Of a stretch of DNA of 64,000 nt, positions 37,901-51,500 are shown one piece after another; the first letter of the stretch is position 1, and each line of letters begins with the position of its first letter. The notes under the pieces are model-generated. The model saw only the letters and a program-made list of their open reading frames with translations, searched no databases and was not told where the DNA came from. The position numbers and the translations under genes are program-made. The stretch is taken from assembly GCA_003342895.1 (NCBI GenBank), contig PTFA01000092.1, positions 1,615,371 to 1,679,370 on the forward strand, written 5' to 3'. Origin of the DNA: Casuarius casuarius. Lineage: Eukaryota; Chordata; Aves; Casuariiformes; Casuariidae.

Positions 37901-40900
37901 TTCTGGCGTGTGTAGAGATTCCCTGCAACGTGCTTTACCTGAGCATGTGCATTGGTGCAGAACTTCTAAGGATGGAATACTGTCCTTCCTCCAAAACTAA
38001 AAATTAAATTCATTGCTATTTTAAATTCATTGCTTTTCATTGCTATTTAAGATTCATACTAATTGTGTTTCCTGATTTAAAGATAGCATTTATACTTTTG
38101 TGTCAGAGGAGATGAATATTCTCATCCTACTGATCTTGACAGACGAGGCTTAGCAGGAAGGTTGATGGTTACTTTGGGGTGGAGCGTAGGGAATAAAGTT
38201 TGACAGGGATAGGTGTCTCAAAATGGAAGTTTCCGCAAGTTTTGTGAAAATCAGTCTGTCCTGTATCTGAAGACTATACGTACTGATGTCGCCAGTGAGA
38301 AGTGCAACAGGAGCTCCCCTTTGAGATACCAGAGAATTCCCAAGGAGATGAGCATTTATGAACGCTCCAGTTGGATCTTCAGAACCAAAATGAACAAAGC
38401 TGTGTGTGTTACTCAGAAAACTCCTTGGTCTCGCTCGCGGTAGCACTAAATAGCAATCAGGGAGAGAATTTGAGAGTTAGCTCTTCCACAAAGCAGCAGT
38501 ACTCAAGAGCATGAAGAATTTTGGCGTCAGGCTCCTTGTCAGTTTCTGTGGTTTCAGACGCTTTTAAAAAGGAAGACTCAGATTAGCCCCTGAGAGAGAG
38601 AGAGAACAACAAGGTAGGAGGGAACTACATAATAAATTTGCTCAATAAATAGCACTTTTTACTGAATTATAAAGCCTAAGATGACTCTCTGAATGCCATG
38701 AGCCTCCCACCTACTTTTCAGATACTGGGTGGAAGTGTCCACTGCTAGCCCGTGTCCTGGTTATATGGCACTGGTCCATGAGAATGGGAGACTTAGACTT
38801 TTGAAGAAAATGGGATTATGAGAGTCAGTGGATGACTACAAAATAAACTTTTTAAAGTTACTTAAGATGGAAGTGGGAAAGAGTAGCCTGAGAGCATGGT
38901 AGCGCAATGAAATGAAGAAAGGGTATTTTTCACCTTTAAAAAAGAAAGTAGAATGAACAATTGCTTTTTTGGAAGCCTGAAAACAGGTTTGCTTTGATGC
39001 AGTTTTATTCCAGGCATGCCTCTTTCTAACCACCTTTTCTTTGAAATGGCAAGCAGCTGTAAGTTCTTTTCATTAAGAACATACTACACCTAATATGTTC
39101 TGATACTGTACCACTAAGAAAAGAGTTTCATTGACAGTTGATAATAAGTCAACAGTTAGAAGATAGGGGGAGTATAGATTTAAAAAAAAAAAAATCTATA
39201 CCACTTTACACAGTCTGTTTTATTGATCCTGTAAAACAATTTCAGTATTTTTACTTAGGTCTTAAGTCTTATATTAAGAACTTTTACTAGACTTGTGTTG
39301 ACTTCATTTTATTATGAAAATGCAAATGTTAATATTATTCTGCCTGAAGGCAGAAACTAACCTAGCTCATTTGCAAGTCTAACAGGCTGTATGTGCTCCT
39401 TCAGTTGGTCACAGCATAAAATCAGAACCGTTTTTAAATGTTTTGTAAACTTCTAAACAAGCTTTACATTCCAAGGGAAACGATTAGGAGATGAGTTTGT
39501 ATGGAAGGACTCCACAGAACAAGTAAAACCTGAGTAGAAGCTGAAGGTGTTAGTTTAGGATTTGACTTGTTTATGCTTATACTATTTCACAATCCTCTTA
39601 CTTGAAATAGAGGGTTTTACTTTACTAAGTAGATTCTGCACAGCTGGGGACCTCAGCTTGTCATGTCATGTAACAGCATAAAGTCTACTAAGTTCAGCAG
39701 GTCCATCTAGTAGATTTTCTTCCTTTTGGTCGTTGGACATGGTGCTTGAGGTATTCTAGATCACGGTTTGATGCCATATTGAGTCATTCAAATACAGCAT
39801 GTATTCAAGTTGAGTCTTTACATGCCTATTCTGCAGAATATATTCTGCTTTGAAGACTATTAGGATGAAAAGAAAATCAGTTAGGTGGAGCTCTTTCTAC
39901 AATCTGCATAGTGTCTTACCTAAAATAAATTGGAAAAATGCACTGTCCTAAAAATACTGCAGCATGTTTTATGGTAGTTGTGGGGTTTTTAGGATAGGAA
40001 AAATATAATTGGGAAACAAAGGCAAATGTCAGCCTATCAGTGTTCAGCTTGTAAATTGCCATATTCTAAGAAAAATATGATATTTTTGAGTTTTTAGTAA
40101 CAGTAAATTGTCCTTTCTGGATCTCTAAATTTGAACCTATGGATGCTTTTTGGGGGGACTTCTGGAACTTATGGTGCTCCTAAAGCAATTGCTAAGAAGT
40201 CCTCCTCTTGTTATTGTGTTGCTGAACAGCACATATAAGCCCTTTTCTAGAGCCTCTGCTCTGAATAGCTTTATTTGTTTATCTTACTTTGAGACATTTG
40301 CTCTTGCTATTTACTGCTTTTGTAGCACAAGTTAGATGAAGACTTACAGTAATTGAGGGACACCTGCAGGTATCCCTTAGATTACCTTTATCTGTTTTCT
40401 TTATTTGTGGTTAGCAGAAACTTTTGAGAAGGACTTCAAAGAGCTCCTAGCTTCTGAACTAGAATGCTTTTAGAAGTTCTTGGGTTGTTCTGTCTTGCCA
40501 CAGTAGTGTTATCAGGCCATGCAAAAGCATACAACTTTTCTTCCACCTGATGTTTTCTTTTTTTTTTCTGTGACTTGTCAAGTATTCCACAGTCTCCCCC
40601 AGAGCAGTTAATAGGTAGAAAAAATTGGGAACAGATTTTTTGAGAGCTCAAATCCTATTATTTTTTGAATGTGACTAAACTCTTAAGTCACTTGTGTTCG
40701 TTAAAATTATACTACTTCTGTGGAATTCATTAATCTACTGTTCCCTTACTGTTGTTGTAGTGGCTGTGCTGCTACTGCAGTAGCTGAAGTAACCCAGAAA
40801 GTGAAATATTGAGGGTCCTGTTTCCACCTGTGAATGTTGATACTCCATCCCTTTTTTGCTGTGACCTTCATCTGCTGTCAGTTTGGAGTAACTGTGCTGC

Positions 40901-41143
40901 TCCATATGAAGCTGCACTTTAATATTTGAATCTTTCCAAATCTTTGGACTTGGGTATATATGGTATATGGTAAATAATTGCTGCCGCATTTTATAAAAAG
41001 TGTATAATCATACTTGGGGATCACATCAGTCTGATTATACTTATCTAAAACTTTTTGCTTGTTAATTTGACTAGAAACTTTCTTAACTATTTTTAACTGT
41101 TTTTTTCTCTTTGCAGGAACGTCAGAATCGAAACAAACAATAA
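25957..41143 (+). CDS. YTHDF1: YTHDF1 (YTH domain m6A RNA-binding protein 1)
   Basis: Five coding exons (25957-25983, 26428-26452, 27988-28067, 32932-34458, 41117-41143) encode 561 residues; human YTHDF1 has 559. YTHDF proteins bind N6-methyladenosine in cytoplasmic mRNA and affect its translation and decay. The N-terminal 390 residues are low-complexity, with a P/Q-rich stretch at about 283-327 that in this family supports phase separation. The YTH domain lies at about 391-525, and the aromatic cage tryptophans W413, W467 and W472 are all present ([18 protein letters not shown]). The start MSATSVD and the end RQNRNKQ match the family closely. YTHDF1 is favoured over YTHDF2 and YTHDF3 by the N-terminus and by neighbours BIRC7 and mir-124-3. 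The two largest introns (28068-32931 and 34459-41116) contain nothing else I recognise. Confidence 0.98.
26428..26452 (+). CDS. YTHDF1: YTHDF1 coding exon 2 (25-nt microexon)
   Basis: Acceptor TGGCTTCCCAG and donor GTAAGG bound only 25 nt encoding RPKGQDNK plus one base; human has RTKGQDNK. Phase 0 in, phase 1 out. Confidence 0.95.
27988..28067 (+). CDS. YTHDF1: YTHDF1 coding exon 3
   Basis: Acceptor TTTTCTTCCAG, donor GTTAGT. Encodes [18 protein letters not shown] and YLSGQSNQ, nearly identical to human. Phase 1 in, phase 0 out. Confidence 0.97.
28783..28805. repeat. (GA)n(CA)n microsatellite in YTHDF1 intron 3
   Basis: Short GA then CA dinucleotide run. Confidence 0.9.
32932..34458 (+). 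CDS. YTHDF1: YTHDF1 coding exon 4: low-complexity region and YTH domain
   Basis: A 1527-nt exon (509 codons) after acceptor TTCTTTAACAG, carrying most of the protein including the full YTH domain. Donor GTAAAC begins at 34459. If the donor is not used, the frame continues for 16 codons to a TGA at 34504-34506. Confidence 0.98.
41117..41143 (+). CDS. YTHDF1: YTHDF1 coding exon 5 and stop
   Basis: Acceptor TCTCTTTGCAG precedes ERQNRNKQ and TAA. Human ends ERQSRNKQ. Confidence 0.97.
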   Translation, partial: ERQNRNKQ

Positions 41144-41390
41144 GAATAAACATATACAGTTTGCTATATATACTAGAACTGATATTAAATTCGACTATGA
41201 GAAACAAAATTTAAGTATTCTGGTGCTGTATCCTGGCATCAGGACAAACTAAAGCTTTCAGCTCCAATATATCTTCTCGTGCAGGGGAAATTAAGTTGTT
41301 GCATCTTTAAGTACATTGTAGTTTATTTTCGCCCAAGTGGATCTGCATTAATTTGTATCTTTTTCTATGTAAAATTCTGTAGAAATCATT

Positions 41391-41396
41391 AATAAA
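41391..41396 (+). terminator. Probable YTHDF1 polyadenylation signal
   Basis: AATAAA followed at once by a GTGTGTCTGTTTTT tract, the expected GU/U-rich downstream element. It is the best-supported of the hexamers after the stop codon. Confidence 0.65.
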
Positions 41397-42575
41397 GGTG
41401 TGTCTGTTTTTATTTTTTTAAGTTGGTAAACAGTTATATTAACCTACTGTGGACCTATACATGAGCATATTAAAGTGTTAATGCTTCCCAAAGACTTTAT
41501 TTTGGCTCAAATTATGTTCCTAGCCAGTTAATAGACGTTATGGAGAATACATGACAAATCTTCCTTTATCTTCAGCCCAAACCCTGTTCCTTCATGGCAG
41601 ACGTAAGAAACCATGCATTGATTTTTGTCATTTAAAAAACTAAGATACTGCACTTCAGAATTTTGAAATGAAAAAAATAAATTTCAGATCACTTTGTGCA
41701 GCTGCTATGCCTCTTTAGTTATCTGTACAATTACACTTTTAAAATTGCTAATGCGCCATGTTGTTTTTTTCTGTCTAGTAGGAAATCAAATTGTCAGTGA
41801 AATTGTTTCTCTGGAAAATATTTCCCTTTCACATTCTGTTAACCAGTGCTTCAGTGTGCATTTGTTATACCATATCCTGCCGAGAGTGAGCGAGATGCTT
41901 TCTCTCAGCCATAATTCTGCTTTATGGTTTTGTAGCTTAATAATTAAATAATAATGTGATGCTATCAACATTGCAGGGGTTTTGGACAATGTGTTTAAAC
42001 CTGTTTCAGCTTTCAGGTGTTATTAGTTAATTGCAGATCATTTTTAATCTTTCCCTTCATTACTCCCCCCACCCCCCAAATCCTAATTACATTTAAAGTT
42101 TTTATACCAATAATGCTGAGCTTTAACGTAGGAACTAATAGTACGGATAATATGATGGATTATGCCTCAGATGTTTAAAATTGACAGTGTGTATGTCTAA
42201 TTTTTTTCTGTTGGATGAGTAAAAAAACCTGTTTTAAGAAACTGAATTTGCTGTCATGTTTTTGTGGAATGAGGGGACCTTCGGAGAACCTGTCACCAAC
42301 TGGAGTTCCAATTAAGCATGGAAATGGTGCTCATGTCCGCTGCTCTAGCACACTGATCTGCACGTGTTTATTGTAGAGGATCTTTTACTATATTAGAAAG
42401 CAAATATCTTCTGAAAACTATTTACTCCAAAAGGATCTCCAATTTAAATAAAGTTTAAGCTGTATCATTTAGACTTGTATTTAGAACGTATAACTCTGTC
42501 TCTGGACTGTTACTGCCTGTAAGGGGTAATGGACAGCATCAGATTAACTTTTTCCTCTAGGAGAATACAAGCCTT

Positions 42576-42581
42576 AATAAA
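42576..42581 (+). terminator. Possible distal YTHDF1 polyadenylation signal
   Basis: AATAAA followed about 20-60 nt later by T-rich sequence. It would give a 3' UTR of about 1.45 kb. Confidence 0.4.
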
Positions 42582-42599
42582 CAATACATATTTAGCAAG

Positions 42600-45500
42600 T
42601 TTGATGTCATTTTCATTTTTTCCCCCTACTTTGAGTTGTCTTCCTATGTTACAATAACCCCGTATACAAACTCATGAGTTAAGTCTAATTTGAAAATGTG
42701 TTGGTTGAATGACATAGATGTTCACTCTCAGCACACTTTGTATTTGCTAAAATCTTTCACAGGACTCTGCAGAGAAGGTTCGAGCTGCTTTGAGTGTTAC
42801 CATTCCTCAGAGGAAATATGTGCACTTACAATGGTTGTCACTTGTACTTTCCATTCTCCTTGTATGGTAGAGATGCTCCAAGAGTTGGAAGTTGACCTGC
42901 AGCATTCAGGAGAAGGTATTAAGACCTGGGTCACTGGGATGAGAATAGAACTTTTCAAATGGAAGTAAATCTCTCTGAACTTTCTTTTATGGGTGTTGGC
43001 TGTATTTCACAACTCTAACTTTCATAATTTGACTTGTTTTTTTACTAAATTTTTTGAACAATATTGCATTTATGGTTGCGTTACCATCTAATGAAGCACA
43101 TGGTACTAGTTTCTGTAGTTAAAGACAGGACACTTTTATAACTGGTAATTCCAGAGCCAAAATGGATTTGCTTCCATCTAGACCCTGAACAGAAAAGTTA
43201 GTTACGCAACTGTCTTATTTTTCCTTCTTTCATGTGTTTTTTTTTTTTTTTTTTGACCTGGAAAAAAGAAGCATCATTGCTGCGATTCAGCTGTTGACTT
43301 AGTGTAAATATGCTCTTTTAAAAACAAACAAACAAAAAACCAACCCTTTAGCTGAAACCTGTTTTGCTGTATTGTTGAGAAAAATGCAGTGTGTCTCAAC
43401 CTGCTACCTGGTTTTGTGGGTAGCAGAAAAAAATTATTACAGCTTCAATATGCAGAGGTTTCTCTTCCAAGTATTGCAGTGCTGGGGCTGTGTTTTACAG
43501 CAATATCTGATTTAAAGTGGAGGAAAAATGTTTAACAGAGGGTGAAATAATCACTTTTTCATTATTACTGTGGTAGTGATAAGATAGCTCAGGTCAAGCA
43601 GACTGTTAGTTGTGTTCATTCTCATGCAGCTGCCTTTTCAGTTTAAAGATGCATCCTTTTATTCACTAACTTTTGAATTTTGGAGTGTTTGAATTACACT
43701 GCCGGAGGAGGGAACATTCTTCCAGCATCTGTTCTGCCATAACCTAATGTCACAGGTCTTGTTCTATTCTTTCTTTAATCCAAGTAATATTTCTAAAAGA
43801 ACTTGTGAGTATATATTTTTTTTTGAGCTTGTGCTTAAATTCATTCCTTAAATGAGTAACTTTTGATGTTTTTAGAACGTGTACATGCATGACAGTGTTT
43901 CTTCTGCCTACTATTTTTAAGCCGAAGGTAGCTCACTGTACTAGATAGTACCAAATACTGATTACAGAATTAAGCGAAGTTGTTTCTCTGGTTCAATTAC
44001 TGATCAGACACAGCAGCGCATCTTGTTGCTCTGAAGTGTAAATGTTTTATAGCTTTGAACATTACATCATTAGAAGAAAAATGTTTTCATCCGCAGATAG
44101 TCATACCAAATGTAATAGTACTGAATACTTAATCTTTATGATTATATTTGTTGCTGCAAAGGATGGTTTTAAGTGATTTGAGCTCGTAGAGAAAATGGCC
44201 AAGATAAAGCTACACTGAGATGTAATGAAGGAAACAGGCAGATAAGAGTAAACAAAGTTACGTTCAAGATTATTGCTCTGCTGCAACACAGTGTGCTTGT
44301 AAATTAGGGTCAGAGTTTGTTTACCCCACTCATGCTTGGAGATGAATATCTAGGGATGTAAAATTTTAAAATCCTAATATTTTTTTTTCTGTTCTTTCAC
44401 CTTTTAAAGAACTGCTGACTTTAAAGCATGGAGGTGTTTCTTTACAAAATACTCTTTTTTTGTTTAGAGCATTAAGTCATAGATACCGGCAAGCTCTAAA
44501 TGAAGAAGAGCAGTCTGTGTTATTTAGCGTTAGACTGACTCCACTGCAGTAGAGAAGATGAGTGTAGTGAAAGAATGTCTTTGCTTTTCCAATCTAATAA
44601 TAAAGAATGACTTCATTTAGCCAAGCACGGCAGAAAATTCCAATTAACGTGGACTTTAAAACCTTGTAGGTTTTAAAGATACTATCATGCTCCATACTCT
44701 ATCAAAACGAAAATAACCTTTGTAATCCTACTGCCTTTTTCTTGTGCACCTGTTGAGAGAAGGGAAGGAAGCTTAGTTAAAACAGCAGATAAATATAAAA
44801 GTAAAGCACAAATAATGTGTGTGTGGGGGGGGGTGGAGGAGTGGTCTAGCACTCCTTTTCCTGATCTCCCAGAGTTCTTTGAATTCTTTTTGTTGAACAA
44901 TCTGCTTCACTTGGAAAATCTTTGGCTTTTTCTGACAATAGTGATCAGCACCTGCTCCTTTTATAAGAATGAATGCTACATGCTATTTTTGGAGAAGTGC
45001 GATTTTTTAATTGCAGTTTGTGATACTGTCCAGTAATAGTGTGAGTGTAGCAAAGGTTTGGGGTGGGGGGGAGTTAATAACAACTACCTCATCTGTAGCC
45101 TACCTTGTCCTCAGCCCTTTTGAGAAAGGGAAGCAGCTCTTATTCTGCCTATTTGTAAAAGCAGGGGAGTTGAGTCAAAATGTTGAAATGACTTCTTTAG
45201 GGAATGACTTAGCAGAGAGAAATTTCATGAGTTTTCATGAAATTTCATGAGTTGTGTGGTTTAGTCCAATGAACTATTTCACTGCTGTCATCATTTACAC
45301 ACTGATACTTCCAGTTCACATGTATTGGCACTTCGACGTAACGGTATGGTGAAGAGGATGGTCTTTGCTTATGTATGGATGTTACTGATTTCACAGCTTT
45401 CCTGCCTTCAAAAAAATTCTGCTGAAAAAAACCTATAAAATTGACTTGCGCATTGCTTTTTGCATCGCTTCTGTGATGGAAGTCTGTAACGTTTCTCATT

Positions 45501-48500
45501 TACTAGAAAGTGTAAAAGTAGGGCAGGGCTTTAGGAATTATGAGACTGGGTTGTGTTCCCTGGTATGCTACTGGATTAATTTCCCTGTTTTATGTAGGAT
45601 CATAATTTCAGGGCACCTTGGGAAATCCTACACAGAAGGGTGCTGACTTCTCTTCCGTGTCATCTTTATTCTTCCTGTGCTGTCCCTGATCGATCTTGTG
45701 CTCAAGTTCCTGGAGTGAGTGAGTGACAGTATGAAGTAGACCTTGGAGCAGTGGTTTCTTCAACAAACAGAATTTTATAGAACTAGCATTTAAACTGTCC
45801 TTGGGGTTTTTTCTTGTTGTTTTTGTTTTTGGAGAGTGTAAGAGAAGGTTTTATGCCATCTGTCATATGGAAGTGATGTGGTTTTGGTTTATAAGTTGTT
45901 CGAGAAATTATTTTTACCTGAGATGTTACCATGACAACAGACAGTTCATAATGTCTTCATGAACTGCATTTCTAAATGTTGTCCAACTGCTGCTGAAACA
46001 GTAGGATATGCTGTTTTGCTCTGGTTTCAATAATGAAGACACTGTGAAAGGGGTATAGATACCTGTTTTGCTGAGTCTTTCTCCAAGTATTTTTAAATTA
46101 AGTGCAATACATTGGTTAAAAACAATAAATTGCAAGCAGCTGTCTTGATTTTTCTCCCCTCCCTCAATATTCTGTGGGATGAGAGAGAATAGGAAGAAAG
46201 TAAATGTTATAAGGGATCTGTCAATCTATATGTATATAGGTAGGGGAGTTTTCTTGTCGTTTGTATCTTCTGTGTAGCCCTCTGTCTTATGTTCAGTTTT
46301 ACAGCGTTGCTGTATACTATAGCACAGTAGTTTTGAATTCGTATGCTTGGCAGCCCAATGAACTACTTCACGTGGATCTGTAAATTGTAACTAAAGCAAG
46401 TCTATTGCTGATAGTATCTAACTTACTCTGTAGAGGTCTGCATCTGCCTGGAAAAGGTAGTGGTCTACGAATGTGTTTTTGAAACGGCCAGTATAGGAAG
46501 TGTTCCTACTGCTGTTAGCGCTCCTGTAGCAACATCTTTTAGTTTTCTGAAAACACAGTGATGGCAGAGGCACTGAGCGTCCTACATTGTTGCAATAGAA
46601 GGCACTTTGAAATAATATTTAGCCCACTTCTGTTAAGAATTTGGGGTGGGGGAGGCTAATGAAAAGCAAAACAGACCAGTGTCTACACCTTGCCAGAGAT
46701 TCACTTCCTAATTAAAGACCTTGTGCAGGTTAACGAAGAGCAGCCAGTGCTGCTTGGCTATGGAAGCTCACATGCCGTGTAGTAGGGCTGAAAATCTACG
46801 AAGTGAAAGTCTCAAGTTAGACATACCAGCTCATGGTACGGCAGCTCTCTTGGGCTGAGCAGCTTCCTTTTCACTCCAGTTGGACTTTTGGATAATCAGC
46901 ACATTCAGAAATAAGAGTGAATTTAAGGAAATTTGGGGATTTATGGAGACTTACGGCAATCTTATCCCCCTGGTGCTTATGGAAATCCTTTTCTAATAGA
47001 AATCTGTTTCATGTAATTTGTAAAGTATAGGTAGAATGCAATTATTTGACTTCAGTTATTCTAAGTTGGGGCAGAGGGGAAGAGCTCTTCAGAATTCTGT
47101 AACAAAATAATGCTTTTGTGATCTTGACAACTGTCAGCAGAGGCTTTTGACCACCTTTAAATAAAGTGATTATTGTATCCTCTTGAAAATACTTTTGTGG
47201 AAGGACGAGGTTCCTTGATGTTTTGACCTGTGATGATCTTACTTCATAAATATGTCAGCAGCATCTATCCCCATCTAGCATGGAAAACTAGAAATGTTTA
47301 AGTGTCACTATTTGGTAAGCTTGCTAGACCTCTACTCCAATGGTTTAGTCCTACAAAACCTTTCTAGTGCTCTGGAATATGCTGAAGCTGTGATCCTTCC
47401 CATTTCTCCTGTTCAGTTTTGAGACAGGATGAAGCTTGGAAGGCAGTTGCAGGTTAGGACGAACAAGAAAGCAGTGCCATTGCACAGGTCTTTGTTAACT
47501 GTTCTGCTTAAAGGTTGCACAGTTTAGTCCTCAAGTGAGATATTCTGGACTTTCCCATAGGTGCTCTGAGATTGGAGGCTGCTTGCTGTCAATGAGTTGT
47601 TACAAATGAAGAAGTTAGCAGTGGGAACTTGCTTTCTAGGGTTGTATTAGATTGAGGTACACGGGCAGCTTTTCTGGCATAAGCCACTGGTAAGTTGTGG
47701 GTGTTTTCTAATACTTTACCATTTCCAGTTCACATCGGGGTGGTTGCACAGCTTATTCAGATCTCCCTTTAAATCAAAATATTAAACTGTAGTTTGTTGA
47801 AACTGAACTGTGTGCAGCAGTCAGACAATCGTACACTTCATCATACCGAATTTGTTGCCTTTTATTTATTCAATTATTCCTTGGTTTGTATGCCTATCTA
47901 AGCAAGCTTATTTTCCGTCATCAGTTACAATAGCCTGGCGTTGGAGCCAAGCTGTTGTAACGATTTATGCTTTTTCATTGCCGCTAGATCAGGCAAGAGA
48001 AGTTTAGAACAAAAGAAGCATTTAAGGAAGCCTATTTGTGTGTCGCATGGGTGTGCAGCAATTTAAAAGTGAGGGAGAATGTTTTGTGTCCTCCAGCTTT
48101 ATATGTTTGACCTCTGTAAAACAGGAATTACAACTAAGACATTAAAACAATAATAATTTCTTGTTTGATCTGATAAGGGGCAAAGGAAGAGTTTTAACCT
48201 GTTAGTCTAGTACGAGTGTCTTTCAATGCTCCTTTGCTGCACGCTTGGTTACATAGCGTGACAGTTAATTTGTCATCTTCAGGGTCAGAAGCACTTTTTT
48301 TGGGGGGGGGGGGTTGTTTTGTTTTTTTTTGTTTCCAAACTCCATCTTTCTAAACATGCAATTTCAGATTTCTAGTTTGGAGGAGGAGGGAGGAAGGGAG
48401 GGCAGTAAGTCAGGAGAAGAAACAAAAAGCAATTTTTACCATCTGGGAGTAAAGAGAACTCCAAAAGATTTCCTGATGCTAAGCAAAGAGCAGCAGTAAT

Positions 48501-51500
48501 GAGCTCCGATGGGAAATGTAATCTGCCAATGGAGAGTAAAATGCTAGACGGGGAAGAAGAGTGATTTTATGAGCCAGATATCTTTTCAGATTTTTCCTTA
48601 ACATGCTAAAGCTGCTGAGGATAGGAAAACCCTGGATATTGCTAGTTCAATTATTCCAAAGCATGTGATAATTGAAGACAAAGCCTAGAAGAAATAAATT
48701 CGTGAAAGACTGGCAGATAGTGTGACTTTTTTAACGGATTTTTTTAAAAATCTATGTGGGTTAAATAATAAATATAACCAGGGATCTGAACCTGGAGAAG
48801 ATGGCAAATCACATGGATGTTCCTCTTACTAAATTTTGAAAGACTTCTAGTGAAATGAAAGTTGACTGCGAGGTGTAAACAGCTTCAGAAACATGTACAA
48901 AATTATGCTCCGCTTCTGTGAATATGGCCTATGTTTGGACTTCAGAGTGTGCAGCCCAGTTTCTCTTCAGCACCTCCTCCAACGGACTAGTAGTGTTCTG
49001 GAAAGTGACTGGTCCATGGGGTAGAGAGGAGGGTAAGTAGCAAGATGTAAGGCATTTATTCAGCAGTGCTTTTCAGTCACTGCTGTATGCAGTTTTTCAT
49101 TCAGAAACACTCTGGGCATTGAGGTCATCAGTAGTCAAAAGCCTGCGGAAAAGATTAGTCTGCAGGCAGAGAGTAAGAGATGCCTCCCCGTCGGTTCTGC
49201 AGCGTGAGCAGAAAGACACAGCTGGGGGCCAGGGAAGCTGCACCTGAGCGCAGCGAGTGGAACAGTGGCACGTACCAAAGCAGTTTTGTGACTTTCATGC
49301 ACGTCCGTTTAAACCGTGAGGTTGTGATTATGTTGGAAATAGTCTTAGATAGAAAGATAGGAGGGAGGGGAAGGGAAATAGTTGTTGCACAATGTGTATG
49401 GACATCAGCTTCTCCAAAACATCTGCTGTGGGAGCCCATGCATGCTTTCCTGAGAGGCTCTTGGCTACTAAACAGTGCCTCAAGTTGTTGTTCATATAAC
49501 AATAAAGAAGCCATTTGAATTATTCCCAGGCACCCAGCTATGCTGTTAGTCGGTCTGGTAAAGTTTGGAGGCAGAAAGCACCTATAGCATAGAAACTATA
49601 GCAAACCTTGGATCACTCAAAAAACGTTACAAGGGCCAACACATCACACGGAGGTGGAGTTTATGGACGGTACCTCTCTGCCTGTACTGTCCACAGCTCC
49701 TGGAGGCCTACAGGGAAGAAATACTGTACAAACAGGAACCCCAGGTTTTTGGTGATCTAATTTCATCATTTCCAATGCAGTTAGTTTTGTAGCTTTCCTA
49801 GACTTAATTCCACAGGGCATTTTTCGCTCTCAGTAAAATACGAACATTCTGTACCATATGAGCAATTATTTTTTTCAAAGAAACCAAACTGGAATAAACA
49901 CTAGGATTTCTCCCACTGGATACTAGCGTGTGTGTTTATATGTCTACGTATACACATTCATACACTTTGAAGAGAGAGAGAGTAAGAAATAATGTTGGCT
50001 TTTCCTTTTGGACAGTAATGGTATTGCTGTGTATCTGCGCTGAAGTGGACTGACGTGGCCCCAAACACTGTGCTGATTTCCACCAGCTGGTGATCTGACC
50101 CTGTTTTTTGTGTGGAATGCATTTTTCAACTAGGTCACTCGCTGCCAGTCACAAGTAGGCAATTAAAGTATTAATAATAAGAAAGAGAAATGCGGAATGT
50201 TTAAAAAGGAAGTAAAATTGCAGAGGAGGGAGGAGGTCTGGAAGGCACGATGCACATCAGAGACTATTTTCTGAGACGCAGAGCAGGGAAACCCTTTTTC
50301 ATGTTTTGGAAAAGCCTTCGTCAGAGAAGTGGTCTGATGGGACGCGCGGTTGCCCACGCTGTAAAAGCGCATCGGACAACGAGCGATTACAGCCCACCCG
50401 TGAGAAGGGGGTGCTGCAAGGATGGGCTTTCCCTCCTGCGGGAACTTGCAGATAGATAAAAAGTAATTGGTTTGCAAAGCTCTGCAATTCTTTTGCAGCA
50501 TAAAAGCACTGATAAGATTAGAAGGATTTTATTCAGTATTATCTTTTCTCTAGTAGTAAAGCTGGCTTAAGACACTTCAGCTTTCTGTCACTGTGGGCTG
50601 CTCCTCTTCCCATTAGTCTTGCCCATACCTTTCTTTTTAATGCCATCCTCACTTTAAAAAACAAAATATCTCATTTCAGTGATTGGATTTACACTATAGG
50701 CTCCACAGTTAGCACAGTTAGCGTATGGTAAAGTGTCAGAATTAGCAAGGCTGGAGAAAATGTAATAGCAAACTGCACGCCAGGACTCCTGCTGCAACGG
50801 TTGTGATTGTCACAGTGCTGCTAACTTGATTGTTGCTGAAGTAGTTAACGGCATCGACGTTTCAATGGCAGTTGGTAGAGGTCAGCCAGAGGAGCCAAAG
50901 GGAGCTAGACAGTGCTTTTTGGCTTTTTGTAGGTCCAGTTGTGCATTGAGGCTGCCTTTGGAGAAAAGTTTGTGGCAGGGCAAGTCCACCGCATTGATTT
51001 GAATACATAGAGATATAGGTATCTCTCTGAAGCAATGCGATATAACCGGTAAGTTGTTACAGAGTTCTTAACAGTTCTTGAATGGAGAAGTAAGTTCACA
51101 TGAAAATAATCTACATTGTAGTAAATTGTGTGACCGTGTCACAAAATCTTGTGGTGACCCTCCACAGTGCTTTGCTTCCTTCTCTGCCAAATAGGTGCAT
51201 TAATTTGTGCAGCCTCTGCTGCTCTAGGGTCAGGGTGAGTTTCTTTGTGCTAAGTGCTCCAGGAGTCAAGAATATTTTACGTATTTTTTTTTAGTTGGCC
51301 CAATACCATCCTTGGTAATAGTAGCTGACAGATTAGTGAACTTGCATCTTGGCTGCCCCAGGAAGATGCCATGTAGCAATGTGACTTTGAGGAAGTGCAG
51401 AACCCCTTTGGTTAGGATCTCCAATCAGCGAATATCCTTTCAAATTTGTTCCTCTCATTTTCTGATTGCAGAACAGTGCATCAGAGCATTCAGGCAGGCT

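Larger units (their letters stand above)
41144..42600 (+). other. YTHDF1: YTHDF1 3' untranslated region (extent estimated)
   Basis: AT-rich sequence after the stop codon with five AATAAA hexamers: 41145-41150 (too close to the stop to be likely), 41391-41396, 41676-41681, 42447-42452 and 42576-42581. The end is therefore uncertain, and several 3' UTR lengths are possible. Confidence 0.6.
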
